Shown: positions 54,108-64,000 of the stretch, piece after piece
How the letters are laid out: each line of letters begins with the position of its first letter
Position numbering within the stretch: position 1 is the stretch's first letter
Source: Cervus elaphus
Taxonomy: Eukaryota > Chordata > Mammalia > Artiodactyla > Cervidae
Direction: 5' to 3'
DNA length: 64,000 nt
Assembly (NCBI RefSeq): GCF_910594005.1
Contig: NC_057815.1
Span: 84,367,552-84,431,551, forward strand
The notes under the pieces: model-generated
What the model was told of the DNA's origin: nothing
Databases searched by the model: none
Seen by the model: the letters and a program-made list of their open reading frames with translations, nothing else
Program-made: the position numbers and the translations under genes

Positions 54108-56205
54108 TTCACTTCAGTTCAGTACAGTTGCTCACTTGTGTCTGACTATTTGCTGCCCCATGGCTGGCAGCGCACCAGGCTTCCCTGTCCATCACCAACT
54201 CCCAGAGCTTACTCAAACTCATGTCCATCTAGTCGGTGATGCCATTCAACCATCTCATTCTCTGTCATCCCCTTCTCCTCTCGCCTTCAATCTTTCCCAG
54301 CATCAGGGTCTTTTCAAGTGAGTCAGTTCTTTGCATCAGGTGGCCAAAGTATTGGAGTTTTAGCTTCAGCATCAGTCCTTCCAATAAATAGTCAGGACTA
54401 ATTTCCTTTAGGATGGACTGGCTGGATCTCCTTGCAGTCCAAGGGACTCTCAAGAGTCTTCTCCAATGCCACAGTTCAAAAGCATCAATTCTTTGGCACT
54501 CCGCTTTCTTTATAGTCCAAATCTCACATCCATACATAACTACTGGAAAAACCACAGCTTTAGACCAAACTTTGTTGGCAAAGTAATGTCTCTGCCTTTT
54601 AATATGCTGTCTACGTTTGTCATAGTTTTTCTTTCAAGGAGCAAGCATCTTTTAATTTCATGACTGCAGTCACCATCCGCAGTGATTTTGGAGCCTAAAA
54701 AATTAAAGTCTGTCACTGCTTCCCCTGTTTCCCCATCTATTTGCCGTAAAGTGATGGGACCAGATGTCATGATCTTAGTTTTTTGAATGTTGAGTTTTAA
54801 GCTAATTTTTTCACTCTCCTCTTTCACTTTCATCAAGAGGCTCTTAAGTTCTTCTCTGCTTTCTGCCATAAGGGTGGGATAATCTGCCTATCTGAGGTTA
54901 TTGATATTTCTCCCAGCAATCTTGATTCCAGCGTGTGCTTCTTCCAGCCCAGCATTTCTCATGATGTATTCTGCATCTAAGTTAAATAAGCAGGGTGACA
55001 ATATACAGGCCTGATGTACTTCTTTCCCAATTTGGACCCAGTCTGTTGTTCCATGTCCAGTTCTAACTGTTACTTCCTGACCTGCATACAGATTTCTCAG
55101 CACGTAGGTCAAGTGGTCTAGTATTTCCATCTCTTTATGAATTTTCCACAGTTTGTTGTGATCCATACAATCAAGGTGTTGGCATAGTCAATAAAGCAGA
55201 AGTAGATGTTTTTCTAGAACTCTCTTGCTTTTTTGATGATCCAGCAGATGTTGGCAACCTGATGTCTGATTCTTCTGCCTTTTCTAAATCCAGCTTGACC
55301 ATCTGGAAATTCACAGTTCATGTACTGTTGAAGCCTGACTTGGAGAATTTTGAGCATTACTTTGCTAGCATGTGAGATAAGTGCAATTGTTTGGTAGTTA
55401 CAGCATTCTTTGGCATTGTCTTTCTTTGGGATTGGAATGAAAACTGACCTTTTCCAGTCCTGTGGCCACTGCTAAGTTTTCCAAACTTGCTGGCATATTG
55501 AGTGCAGCACTTTCACAGCATCATCTTTTAGGATTTGAAATAGCTCAGCTGGAATTCCATCACCTTCACTAGCTTTGTTCATAGTGATGCTTCCTAAGGC
55601 CCACTTGACTTCACATTCCAGGATGTCTGGCTCTAGGTGAGTGATTGATCACACCATTGTGGTTATCTGGGTCATGAAGATCTTTTTTGTGTAGTTCTGT
55701 GTATTCTTGCCACCTCTTCCTAATATCCTCTGCTTCTGTTAGGTCCATACCATTTCTGTCCTTTATTGTGCCCATCTTTACATGAAATGTTCCTTGTTAT
55801 CTCTAATTTTTCTTAAAGAGATCTCTAGTCTTTCCCATTTTATTTTTTCCTCCATTTCTTTGCATTGATCACTGAGGAAGGTTTTCTTATCTCTCCTTGC
55901 TGTTCTTTGGAACTCTGCATTCAAATGCATATATCTTTCCTTTTCTCCTTTGCCTTTCACGTCTTTTCTTTTCTCAACTATTTGTAAGGCCTTCTCAGAC
56001 AACCATTTTTCCTTTTCATGTTTCTTCTTCTTGGGGATGTCTTGATCACTGCCTCCTGTACAATGTCACGAACCTCCATTCATAGTTTTTCAGGTACTCT
56101 ATCAAATCCAATCCCCTGAATCTATTTGTCACTTTCACTGTATAATGTAAGGGATATGATTTAGGTCATACCTGAATGGTCTAGTGGTTTTCCTTGGTTA
56201 GTTGA
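54108..56205 (-). mobile_element. BovB LINE, 2.1 kb
   Basis: The 3' tail in reverse (CTTCAGTTCAG) at 54111, then the C-terminal coding part, the catalytic region (ATAATCTGCCTATCTGAG near 54880, where the YADD motif is altered) and the N-terminal half to CATACCTGAATGGTCTAGTGG near 56195. Minus-strand frames at 54540-54869, 54888-55166 and 55778-56002 are separated by stops and shifts. It extends about 90 bases further 5' than the copy at 36614. No clear target duplication. Confidence 0.95.
54265..56002 (-). pseudogene. broken BovB reverse transcriptase frame
   Basis: Minus-strand pieces, N- to C-terminal: residues VEKRKDVKGKGEKERYMHLN (56002-55778), the middle with LWKIHKEMEILDHLTYVLRN and HQACILSPCLFNLDAEYIMR (55166-54888), ESREELKSLLMKVKEESEK and NFLGSKITADGDCSHEIK (54869-54540), and AFELWHWRRLLRVPWTARRS (54555-54265). 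Stops and shifts lie between the pieces; no functional protein. Confidence 0.9.
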
Positions 56206-56292
56206 TGCAACTAATGATGTGTAAGTGATCTTGGGTCTCCTTCGTTCCTCAGTGCCTGAAACTGATAATAAGCTCCATCTATACTATGACAG

Positions 56293-56405
56293 CCTGTCAG
56301 AGGGCATGGCAACCCACTCTGGTATTCTTGCCTAGAGAATCTCCACGGACAGAGGAGCCTGGCAGGTACAGTCCATGGGGTCGCAAAGAGTCGGACATGA
56401 CTGAG
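56293..56405 (+). mobile_element. Bov-A part of a SINE, 5'-truncated
   Basis: GGGCATGGCAACCCACTCTGG, ATTCTTGCCTAGAGAATC, GGGGTCGCAAAGAGTCGGAC. tRNA head absent. Confidence 0.9.
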
Positions 56406-57559
56406 GTATTACGCATGACACACGCATACTATGAAAGACTATTATAAAGCTCACATGACATTTATTTTTTGTATAATCACAGACACAGAAGTAAAACCAT
56501 AGAAAGAAAAAAAGAAGGTGAAGTACACATAGCTATGTGTATGCAGGAAACTTCCAGTCTAAAAAAGGAAAACATCTTCTATCTACTAACTATGGTCTGT
56601 GTAGGGTTAATCATGGCCGAGGTGTAGACAGTAAATTTTCTCTTTTTTAATCCAAAGGGAACATACTTTGGCGCCAAGTTAATAGTTAGGCTAATAGTTC
56701 TGGGCAGCTGGTAGAGGTTTAAGCCTGATGATATCTTCGAGGCAAATCATAAAACAATATCTAAGTGATTCCTCCAGAAGTACTTTCAAATTAATTAAGC
56801 CCAGTGACCACAGGGCTGATTTTTTAATGGCCAAGTTACTATGAGTAAGATCCAAAATATCTGAGAAAAATACAAGCGGGCAGTGCTGAGGAAGTGGCTC
56901 TGGCTCTTCAGTGTTTTTTTTCCCTCTTAAGGAATGTGTTCATATCTCCAGGTGCTTTGGTCTTGTTCATCTTTCATCTAAATCGCCTTGCCTAGAGCCA
57001 GAATACACCCAGACTGAGAGTTCAAGCCACAGGGAGACGAAGGTGGTGACCCTGTCTATGATTTCAAGGAAAAGACCGAAAGGGAGAAGGGAGCAGTTTA
57101 TTAAAACTTGAACTAGAAGGAGAGCAAAAGCGCCAATCTAATTAGTGTTTAATGACTGGGCTCAAGTCATAATGTCAGCTCTGGACCGCCAGGGAGGAGG
57201 CAGTCTGGCTTGGAGAGACAGCACCTGATGAGGGGAGATGACAAGATCCATTGTCCTGGGCTGTCTCTCTTGTGCCAAGTGAGGAAGCTCCAACGCATGC
57301 TGATTTTCTTAAGGAAATCATGGAGGAAAGAAAACAGTGACTTGGCCCCCACTCCTCTGCAACCTTGCTCCATGACAACAGTGGCTGAAATTCCCATAGT
57401 CTCTTAGGTATCTTTAGCATTAATTTCTATGACCAATGTAACTTTTATTCACACCAATTTAAAGTAATATCTCTATGTCCATTCAGAAGAACTGTGGCTG
57501 CATCATTCTGGCAGAATTGTAAAAACTTACAGGTATTAAAAAAAAGGAAAGCTTTGATT
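56406..57559. other. unique sequence
   Basis: No repeat or exon recognised. Short frames at 56911-57420 on both strands match nothing I know. Confidence 0.45.
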
Positions 57560-57830
57560 TGAACAAATCTGAGTTCACAAACTGACTTTACAAGTTACTA
57601 ACTGCATAGTTAAATATATAAACCTGTTTTTATGAAATAACCATTTGGTATGTGGTTGGCTGGATTTCTCTAAGCTTCAGCTATTTCAGCTATCTTTACA
57701 ATGGAAATATTAACATCTGTCTTTGGGGAATATTGTAAGAATTAGATTTGACAGATGTAAAAGCAACAGCAGAGAGAACCTAAGACATACTAGAAACTCA
57801 ACCAATGCTAACTTTCCATTATCACCTGGG
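57560..57830 (+). mobile_element. MIR SINE remnant, long
   Basis: ACAAATCTGAGTTCACAAACTG, TTACAAGTTACTAACTGC, CTAAGCTTCAGC, TTTACAATGGAAATATTAAC, GGGGAATATTGTAAGAATTAG follow the MIR order, with insertions in the middle. Confidence 0.55.
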
Positions 57831-58384
57831 AAATGTTCAGGGCAAATCATTGCTATGTCCTGAAATTTCTGACATTTTATCATGTACAAAATATCACTCA
57901 GTACACACCCCATTGGTAAGTATCTACTTGCCTGCAGCAGTCTTATGGGTAACTAGGGTGACCTCTTTGTATTAAAGAAGTCATGACCTCAGATACTAAT
58001 ATTAGTCTACATACAAATGAAGAACTGCTATTAGAAAAAGTGGTATCACTTTAGTGAGAGAACTGGCTTCAGCTGCTAATCAGTCCTCCCAGGGTCTGTG
58101 GGCACTTCCTTTGGGAAGACGATGAGGCCACTTTAGGAAGCAGAGTTCATTCTTGGGACCCGCTTCTCAGACGCCCTTCCATCCCACAGAGGAGACTTTC
58201 AATCAAAGTGTGAGAAATTGACATCCTTGCCAAATATAAACACACCTCACCACTGTGGAAAACAGTTAAAGAAACCTGTTTTCTTTTTTTTTTTTTTTTC
58301 CTTCTTCAGTCCTCAAGACCACCACTCTGACCGTCAAATTGGTATATAGGCCCGTTCTCCCTATAATTAATCTCATGGTTGCTG
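57831..58384. other. unique sequence with T-run
   Basis: T-run at about 58287-58302. Nothing else recognised. Confidence 0.45.
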
Positions 58385-58842
58385 TATCAGTTTTCTCAGG
58401 GTGCCCAAACCAGTTATCACAGCTTTGATGGCTTAAGAAGATCAGAAATATATTCTCTCACAATTCTAGAAGCACCGGGAGTCTGAAATCAAGGTGTTGG
58501 CAGGGCTGATTCCTTCTGAGGGTGTTTTCTGTGCCTCTCTCCTAAACTCTGGTGGCTGCTGGAAATCTCTGGGATTCCTTGGCTTGTAGACAGGTCATTT
58601 CACCTCTGCCCCCATCAGTAAATGGCTTCCCCTTCTCTGTGTCTCTGTGCAATAGACCTTCCTCTCCTTTCTCTATAAATCCACTCATTAGAATTAGGGT
58701 CCATCTAAAGCCAGGAGAATTTTCCCGAAATTCTTAATTGCATCTGCAAAGACTCTATTGTCAAATAAGGTCACATTCACAGACACCCAAGATTAGGACC
58801 AGGGCATGTCATTCTGGGGACACTATTCAATCCATTATAGTT
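58385..58842 (-). mobile_element. MaLR LTR (MLT1A/MST type), reverse
   Basis: TGCTGTATCAGTTTTCTCAGG, TTCTCTCACAATTCTAGAAGC, GTCTGAAATCAAGGTGTTGGC, ATTAGGGTCCATC, GACACTATTCAATCCATTATAG: the reverse of the family seen at 3345-3745. Confidence 0.8.
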
Positions 58843-58854
58843 GCCTCATGTACT

Positions 58855-59525
58855 AACAACAAAGGTCCCACAGATCTCCTTAATTCTTGTCTTCCCACAG
58901 TCCATTCTCCATTAGTAACCTAACCATCATTACAAGTCTAGATTTGATCCCATCATGCTTCCACTCAAATCAGCCCAGAGGATTTCCACTGCAGATCAGA
59001 CTAAAGTCAACAGCCCTGGTCTGTAGGATAGTCTATAGGACAGAATCTCAGCATTTTTCTCCCCAACTTCTTCCTCAACTACCCCTTCCTCTGCTCTCAG
59101 ATTCTCTGTATTCCATAAAGGTATCAAAAAAATTTTTATTGTTTTTATTTTTGTTTTTTCTGTTCACAGACTTCGCTTCTCCTATATTGACAATAGCTGG
59201 TTCTTGTTATTATTATAGGGTTGTCTTGCACCCTAAACATTTCAGATCAGATGTCACTTTCATAAAGGAACAGTCCTTCATCAAGCTACCCAAACTGTCT
59301 CCTACTCCTCACTGTCACTTTGTCCTAGGACCTGCTTTCATCCTTCAAGGATACATAACAAACTAAAATTACATTAAAACACATTAGTTTGCTCATTCAT
59401 TGTCCTCATTCCACTACAATGTAAGCGTCATGACAGCAGGGACTGTTCTGCTAATCACTGTTTCTCTATCAGTATTTGATATTCAGTTGGTGCTCAATTA
59501 TTTTTTTGCTGTTGAATGAATGAAA
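58855..59525 (+). mobile_element. L2 LINE 3' end
   Basis: TGATCCCATCATGCTTCCACTCAAATCAG, ATTTCAGATCAGATGTCACTT, ACTACAATGTAAGCGTCATGACAGC, then TTGGTGCTCAATTATTTTTTTGC and a GAATGAATGAA end. A T-rich stretch near 59130-59160 may be a later insertion. Confidence 0.75.
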
Positions 59526-59851
59526 GAATGGCGAAGAAAGTCAGAAAGAGGAAAAGCAAATACCATATATTAGCAGATGTATGAGGAATCTAGAAAAATA
59601 GTACAGATGATCCTATTTGCAAACCAGAAACAGAGACACAGACATAGAGAACAAATGGATGAACACCAGGAAGGAACACAGGGGGGTGTGGGAGGAACTG
59701 GGAGGATGAGATGGATGCACCCACAGAGCTGATACCATAAAAGAGATACTAAGGAAAACCTACTGTGGAAACTCTGGAAACACAGGAAACTCTGCTTAAC
59801 ACACTGTGGGGACCTGAATGGGAAGGAAGTCCAAAAGGGAGAGGAGATATT

Positions 59852-60243
59852 TATTGTTGTTGTTCAGTCAGTCGTGTCTGACTCTTTGAGACCCCGTGGA
59901 CTGCAGCACGCCAGGCTTCCCTGTCCTTCACCATCTCTCGGAGCTTGCTCAAACTCATGTCCATTGAGTTAGTGATATCACCAACCGTCTCATCCTCTGT
60001 TGTCCTCTTCTCCTCCCGCCTTCAATCTTTCCCATCACCAAGATCTTTTCTAATGATTCAGCTCTTCGCATCAGCTGGTCAAAGTATTGGAGCTTAGCTT
60101 CAGCATCAGTCCTTCCAATGAATGTTCAAGACTGACTTCCTTTTGGATGGACTGGTTGGATCTCCTTGCAGTCCAAGGGACCCTCAAGAATCTTCTCCAA
60201 CACCACAGTTCAAAAACATCAGTTCTTTGGCACTCAGCCTTGT
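59852..60243 (-). mobile_element. BovB LINE 3' end inside L1
   Basis: TTGTTGTTGTTCAGTCAGTCG tail in reverse, GGAGCTTGCTCAAACTCATG, TTGGATCTCCTTGCAGTCC, ending at GGCACTCAGCCTTG. Confidence 0.93.
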
Positions 60244-60322
60244 TTAAACATATATATACATATATATATGGCTGATTCATTTTGTTGTGTAGTAGAAACT
60301 AGCACAACATCATAAAGCCACT

Positions 60323-60426
60323 CAGTTCAGTTCAGTTCAGTCACTCAGTCGTGTCCGACTCTTTGCAACCCCATGAATCGCAGCACACCAGGCCTCCCTG
60401 TCCATCACCAAGTCCCGGAGTTTACT
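60323..60426 (-). mobile_element. very short BovB 3' end with 10-bp TSD
   Basis: Only about 104 bases: CAGTTCAGTTCAGTTCAG, TCAGTCGTGTCCGACTCTTTG, CCAAGTCCCGGAGTTTAC. TAAAGCCACT is perfect at 60313-60322 and 60427-60436. Confidence 0.95.
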
Positions 60427-60529
60427 TAAAGCCACTAAACTCCAATAAAACTGATTTTTTAAAAAAACGTATCATCATCTTGTTTCAAAGGAAAGAGGGA
60501 TAGAGAGAAAAGAAGTATTGATCATTGTT

Positions 60530-60735
60530 AAGTCACTACCATATGTTTAATTATCTTCTTTACATATATTCATTCTTTTCATTTTCACATCAATCCTATG
60601 ATCGAGGTTCTATTCTTTCTCTTACATGTGATGCAGAGATGACTTTCCCAAAGTCACATAAATAGGAAAATAAAGCTTTCACTCAACCCAGATCTTGGCT
60701 CTAGGGAACAAGATCTTTCAACCAACTCTACTCCA
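60530..60735 (+). mobile_element. MIR SINE remnant
   Basis: TTTTCACATCAATCCTATGATCG, AAGTCACATAAATAGGAAAATAAAG, CAACCCAGATCTTGGCTCTA follow the MIR order; one of the clearer copies. Confidence 0.65.
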
Positions 60736-61629
60736 CAGAGAAAGTATATAAGGAATGTGGAGTTTTAAGTCAGCATGGAAACATACTATAGAAAGTGGAC
60801 TCATGGGAGGGATGCTGTAACTTTCTAAGTGAATTCTTCTCAGGTGTTTGCAAAAAGAACAGTGGTCTACACCGGCCTCTTGGCAATGCTAAGAATTCCC
60901 ATGGATTGGGGTGGAGGAAATGCTGGGCTACAGAAGGAGCTAACCAGTGTTTCAGCAAGTTAGCTCAAAATAACTGGGGTGGGTGTTTGCTTTTCACACG
61001 GGTAAATTTAATTAGCTTTGTGGGTGGCTCAGAACTGATACAGACCTCCTCTGGCTGTGGTACAAAATTATCCAGGGCCACATTTAGCATTTCTCAGAAC
61101 ATGCCTCTGATCTCCATCAAACTTGCAGGTACCTCCATCAGGAGAATTCTGAACCAGTACGGAGAAAATTAAATTTAAAATAAAGGAATAAAGTATTTCC
61201 TCAACTCTATAATCTGCACTTAGAAAATTATCATCTCTTGGTACACACAATTACAATACATTTGAAAAGGCTTTCCAAACCACATTAGCTGCTGTGGTTT
61301 GTTAATGAAACACACATACACTCCACAGCACTTATAAAAGGGAAAATGTTAAATGCTAAAACAATATTTTAAAGAATTAAAGTGAAACTACTCCCTCGAG
61401 TAAAACAGATGCTTTCTCTACTCCTTGACTTTGAAGAAGGAAGATATGCTCATTACCACTTGCCTCTTACCCTACCTGATTTTTGAACATTTATAGCACA
61501 CATAATCAGAAATGTAATAAATCACAGGGCATTTATTTTCTAAATCATTATTTACAAATCAGAAGTATGACTTAGATTATTCCATTCCCAAGCAGATGTG
61601 TGTCCAGCTGAATAAAGGGATGAAGGGTT
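60736..61629. other. unique sequence
   Basis: No repeat recognised. The 125-codon plus frame at 60795-61172 has no similarity I know of. Confidence 0.45.
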
Positions 61630-61848
61630 GGGACTTTATGCTCAGTTGCTAAGTTGTGTCCAACTCTTTGCAACCCCATGAACTGAAGTTTGTCACGCTC
61701 CTCTGTCCACGGGATTTCTCAGGCAAGAATACTAGAATGGGTTGTCATTTCCTTGTCCAGGATATTTTCCTGACCCAAGGATCAAACCTGTGCCTCCTGC
61801 ATTGGCAGGGGGATTCTTTACCACCGTGCCACCTGGGAAGTGGTCAGA
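61630..61848 (-). mobile_element. Bov-tA type SINE
   Basis: The plus strand reads GTGTCCAACTCTTTGCAACCC, GGCAAGAATACTAGAATGGG, GGATCAAACCTGTGCCTCCTG and ends CCACCTGGGAAG. Full-length. Confidence 0.94.
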
Positions 61849-62007
61849 AACTTGATGGCTCTAAATGTGAGCATAACACTTGGTTCACACGAATATGTAT
61901 ATATTCAACAATTGCTTATTAAGACTTTCTATGAACTAGTTACCGATCAGACAGTAGAAACAAAGCTTCTGCCTTCCTAGAGCTCATATTCTAGGAATGG
62001 AAACAGA

Positions 62008-62028
62008 ATATATATATATATATATATA
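62008..62028. repeat. (TA)n microsatellite
   Basis: About ten TA units within the reverse L2. Confidence 0.9.
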
Positions 62029-62344
62029 AATAGGTAGAAAACACAATTTCAGGCAGTTGCTAGTGCTATCAAGAAAAAGTAAAGCAGTAATGGAGGGGTA
62101 GAGTGATGGCAAGGCATTGATGGACATTTGAACAGAGATCTGGGAAAGTGAGGTGCGACAGAGATCCCCATAACTGAGGGAAGGGATTTAGAAACGGGGA
62201 CAGGAAATATGAATGACTTGACATGGTAAAATGGTTTGCATGTCAGGAAATGGCAGGGGGATGAAGTGGCTGGAGAATTGAAAGTAAATGGGAAGAGCGT
62301 TGAGAAGAAAGACTGGAGAGGTGGATCAGGTCAGATCCACCTAG

Positions 62345-62388
62345 ATCTTAACATGTAACATCTTAACATGTAACATCTTAACATGTAA
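62345..62388. repeat. 15-bp tandem repeat, 3 copies
   Basis: ATCTTAACATGTAAC repeated at 62345, 62360 and 62375 (the last lacking one base), with no differences between units. Confidence 0.95.
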
Positions 62389-62690
62389 GGCCTGGCTGGG
62401 CAGGACAAGGGTCTGGTGTTTCCACCCACCTCTGGAGGAAATCCAGTGGGTGGTTTCTAATGGCTGAGGAACATGATCTAACATTTTTGAAAGCACAGCT
62501 GTAACTTCTCTGTGGAGAGTCAACTGAAAAGGGTCAGGAGCCAAAGATAAAAGCCCGGAAATGCCATTGCTCTGGTCCAGTGGCCGTGACCTGGACAGGG
62601 TGGGAGCACCCAGCATGGCAGTGGAGGCCGTCAGACTGGACAGTGTTTGCTGCTGGAATGACGCGGACAGTGAGCCAAAGGGAGGCACGC

Positions 62691-63009
62691 TCTACAGACT
62701 TTTGACCCAGATGTCTGAAGGAAAGGTAATACCATTTGTCTCAGGGGAGGAATCTGCCACTCTAGTAAAATGAGAAGCAAAAAATAAAGACTACTTAATG
62801 AATGACTGCTTCCTCTCCATTACTATCCTTTCACATACAGAAACAGGACAGAGGCCCATTCCTTTCTTCCTCCCTTCTTTCTTTACTTCCTTCCTTCCTG
62901 AAAGGGGTGAGGGGAGTATTAAATTAATCACCCTGCTTTGCTCAGAATGATTTAAAGGCAGCGCCCTGGGAGTATAAAACATATCAGCAGAGTATAAATC
63001 AGAAATAAA
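62691..63009. other. unique sequence with pyrimidine tract
   Basis: A CTTC/CTTT-rich tract at about 62858-62899. Nothing else recognised. Confidence 0.5.
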
Positions 63010-63440
63010 GCAAAACTGGCCTCTGGCCCTACAGTTCCACAATTAGGAATTTCTCCCAAGCAGAGACACAACGGATTATGTGAAGATAATACAAGGAAGG
63101 ATGCTCAGTGCTATACTGTTTGTTAAAGAGAAAGTTTTGGAATGAAATAGGCAAATTATTCATTGTACATTATTAAAATCACTACTATACTATAAGGTCA
63201 GAAATACTAATATTACATTCAGTGGATATAGGAAGGTGTCACCATATACTATGCAGAAGAAAATTCAGGTTACAAAAGAGCATGTAAAACACCATTCTCT
63301 CTATAAACAAATAAACATATACACAGGGGAAATATCTGTAAGTCTAGACACCAAAACATTAAGGGTGATTATCCTTGGCCTGAGAAGGATGGGATAACTT
63401 TAATTAAGATTTATGTACTGACTTATAAGAAAAAAACGTT
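63010..63440 (+). mobile_element. old L1M 3' region
   Basis: CCACAATTAGGAATTTCTCCC, AGGAAGGATGCTCAGTGC, AATTCAGGTTACAAAAGAGCATG, TAAGTCTAGACACCAAAACATTAAGGG are in L1M 3' UTR order. Diverged and 5'-truncated. Confidence 0.65.
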
Positions 63441-64000
63441 ATCAGACTCATGACAAAAGGTTATTTTTAAAGTGAGGGAGTGAAAGAAGAGTGTGTGTGA
63501 AAGAAAGTGTGTGCAAAGGGAAGCTGTGAGTAAGCCTGAGAATATGAACCAACATAACAGTCTACCTACCTGCTAAAGGTGACACTCAAATTGAACTCTA
63601 AAAAAGATAGCACCCAAGACGGAGCTCAGTAGTTACAAAATTCACCATATCCAGAAATAAAAATGAATATTACTAGTGTGAGAAGTGTGAGCCTGGACAC
63701 ATCCAGGCCCTTTGTGGCCTGTGGGCCCCGGGCTCTAGGGATTCTCAGGGGTCTCTCCCCAGCTATCACCAAGCAGGTGAGCTAGGCTGGGCTAGTTCCT
63801 TGCACACATCAATCTCATTTCCCTCTCAGATGGTTGGCACACATGCCTATCTCAACAGCCTTCCTTATACTATTCAACTGATCCATTCTTACTTTTGCTC
63901 ATCTCAGTTCTAACTGAAGAATTACTTGGTTCCCCGATAATAAATAATTAACTTTTAACTCCTTCTTAACATACACAGAATGTGTAATTACAAACTTATG
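63441..64000. other. unique sequence to window end
   Basis: A GTGTGTG-rich run near 63492-63512 and a GC-richer patch at about 63690-63800. No repeat or exon recognised. Confidence 0.45.

Larger units (their letters stand above)
59535..60470 (+). mobile_element. L1 3' end split by two BovB fragments
   Basis: L1 3' sequence at 59535-59851 (AGCAAATACCATATATTAGC, AAACCAGAAACAGAGACAC), 60244-60322 (TTTGTTGTGTAGTAGAAACTAGC) and 60437-60470 (AAACTCCAATAAAACTG and an A-run). The pieces are co-linear, so both BovB fragments are younger. Confidence 0.8.
61930..62690 (-). mobile_element. L2 LINE, reverse, about 760 bp
   Basis: Reverse L2 landmarks in order: CTAGAGCTCATATTCTAGG, CATTTGAACAGAGATCTGGG, AACATGATCTAACATTTTTG, AGCACAGCTGTAACTTCTC, CTCTGGTCCAGTGGCCGTGAC, GCAGTGGAGGCCGTCAGACTGG. 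A (TA)n run (62008-62028) and a 15-bp tandem repeat lie inside. Confidence 0.7.

Noticed and set aside
60795..61172. Plus-strand open frame of 125 codons
   Set aside because: No similarity I recognise and no gene structure around it.

Overview
The window is nuclear DNA from a ruminant, most likely a bovid. The evidence is its repeat content: BovB (RTE-type) LINEs, tRNA-Glu/Bov-A SINEs (Bov-tA), one BOV-A2 dimer with an (AGC)n tail, CHR-type tRNA SINEs shared by cetartiodactyls, and young ruminant-type L1 copies. Older mammalian repeats (L2, MIR, MLT1-type LTRs, MER20, MER5A, other hAT-Charlie elements) lie underneath. The repeats alone do not separate cattle from other bovids. Family names are recognised by eye from sequence patterns; no library search was run.

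I see no host protein-coding gene, convincing exon, tRNA or rRNA gene. The longest open frames are decayed retrotransposon frames: L1 ORF2 at 22.9-26.0 kb and BovB reverse transcriptase at 36.6-38.4 kb. The window therefore looks like a gene desert or the inside of a large intron.

Layout. 0-12 kb: L2, MIR, an MLT1-type LTR, MER20, two 5'-inverted L1 copies (4.2-4.7 and 7.7-8.2 kb), a tandem SINE pair (8.5-9.0 kb), and an L2 split by a CHR SINE and a BovB end (9.4-10.5 kb). 12-15 kb: an older L1 split by an L1 3' end carrying extra sequence, then an MLT1 LTR split by a second tandem SINE pair. 15-22 kb: mostly unique AT-rich DNA. 22.9-26.4 kb: a young 3.5 kb L1 with an inverted 5' part and a 15-bp target duplication. 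26.6-36 kb: an L2 of about 1 kb and the longest repeat-poor blocks. 36-41.6 kb: an LTR-like sequence split by two head-to-tail BovB copies, then an old L1. 44-46 kb: a 5'-inverted BovB, an internally deleted Tigger transposon and a hAT element. 51-56 kb: BOV-A2, two mariner MITEs (one inside a MIR), SINEs and a 2.1 kb minus-strand BovB. 58-64 kb: an MLT1-type LTR, L2, an L1 split by two BovB ends, a minus-strand L2 carrying a small minisatellite, and an old L1M.

The chief interest is insertion history: four 5'-inverted retroelements (three L1, one BovB), two cases where two SINEs share one target site so that three target copies survive, and several nested insertions that give relative ages. 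I found no undescribed multi-gene system.
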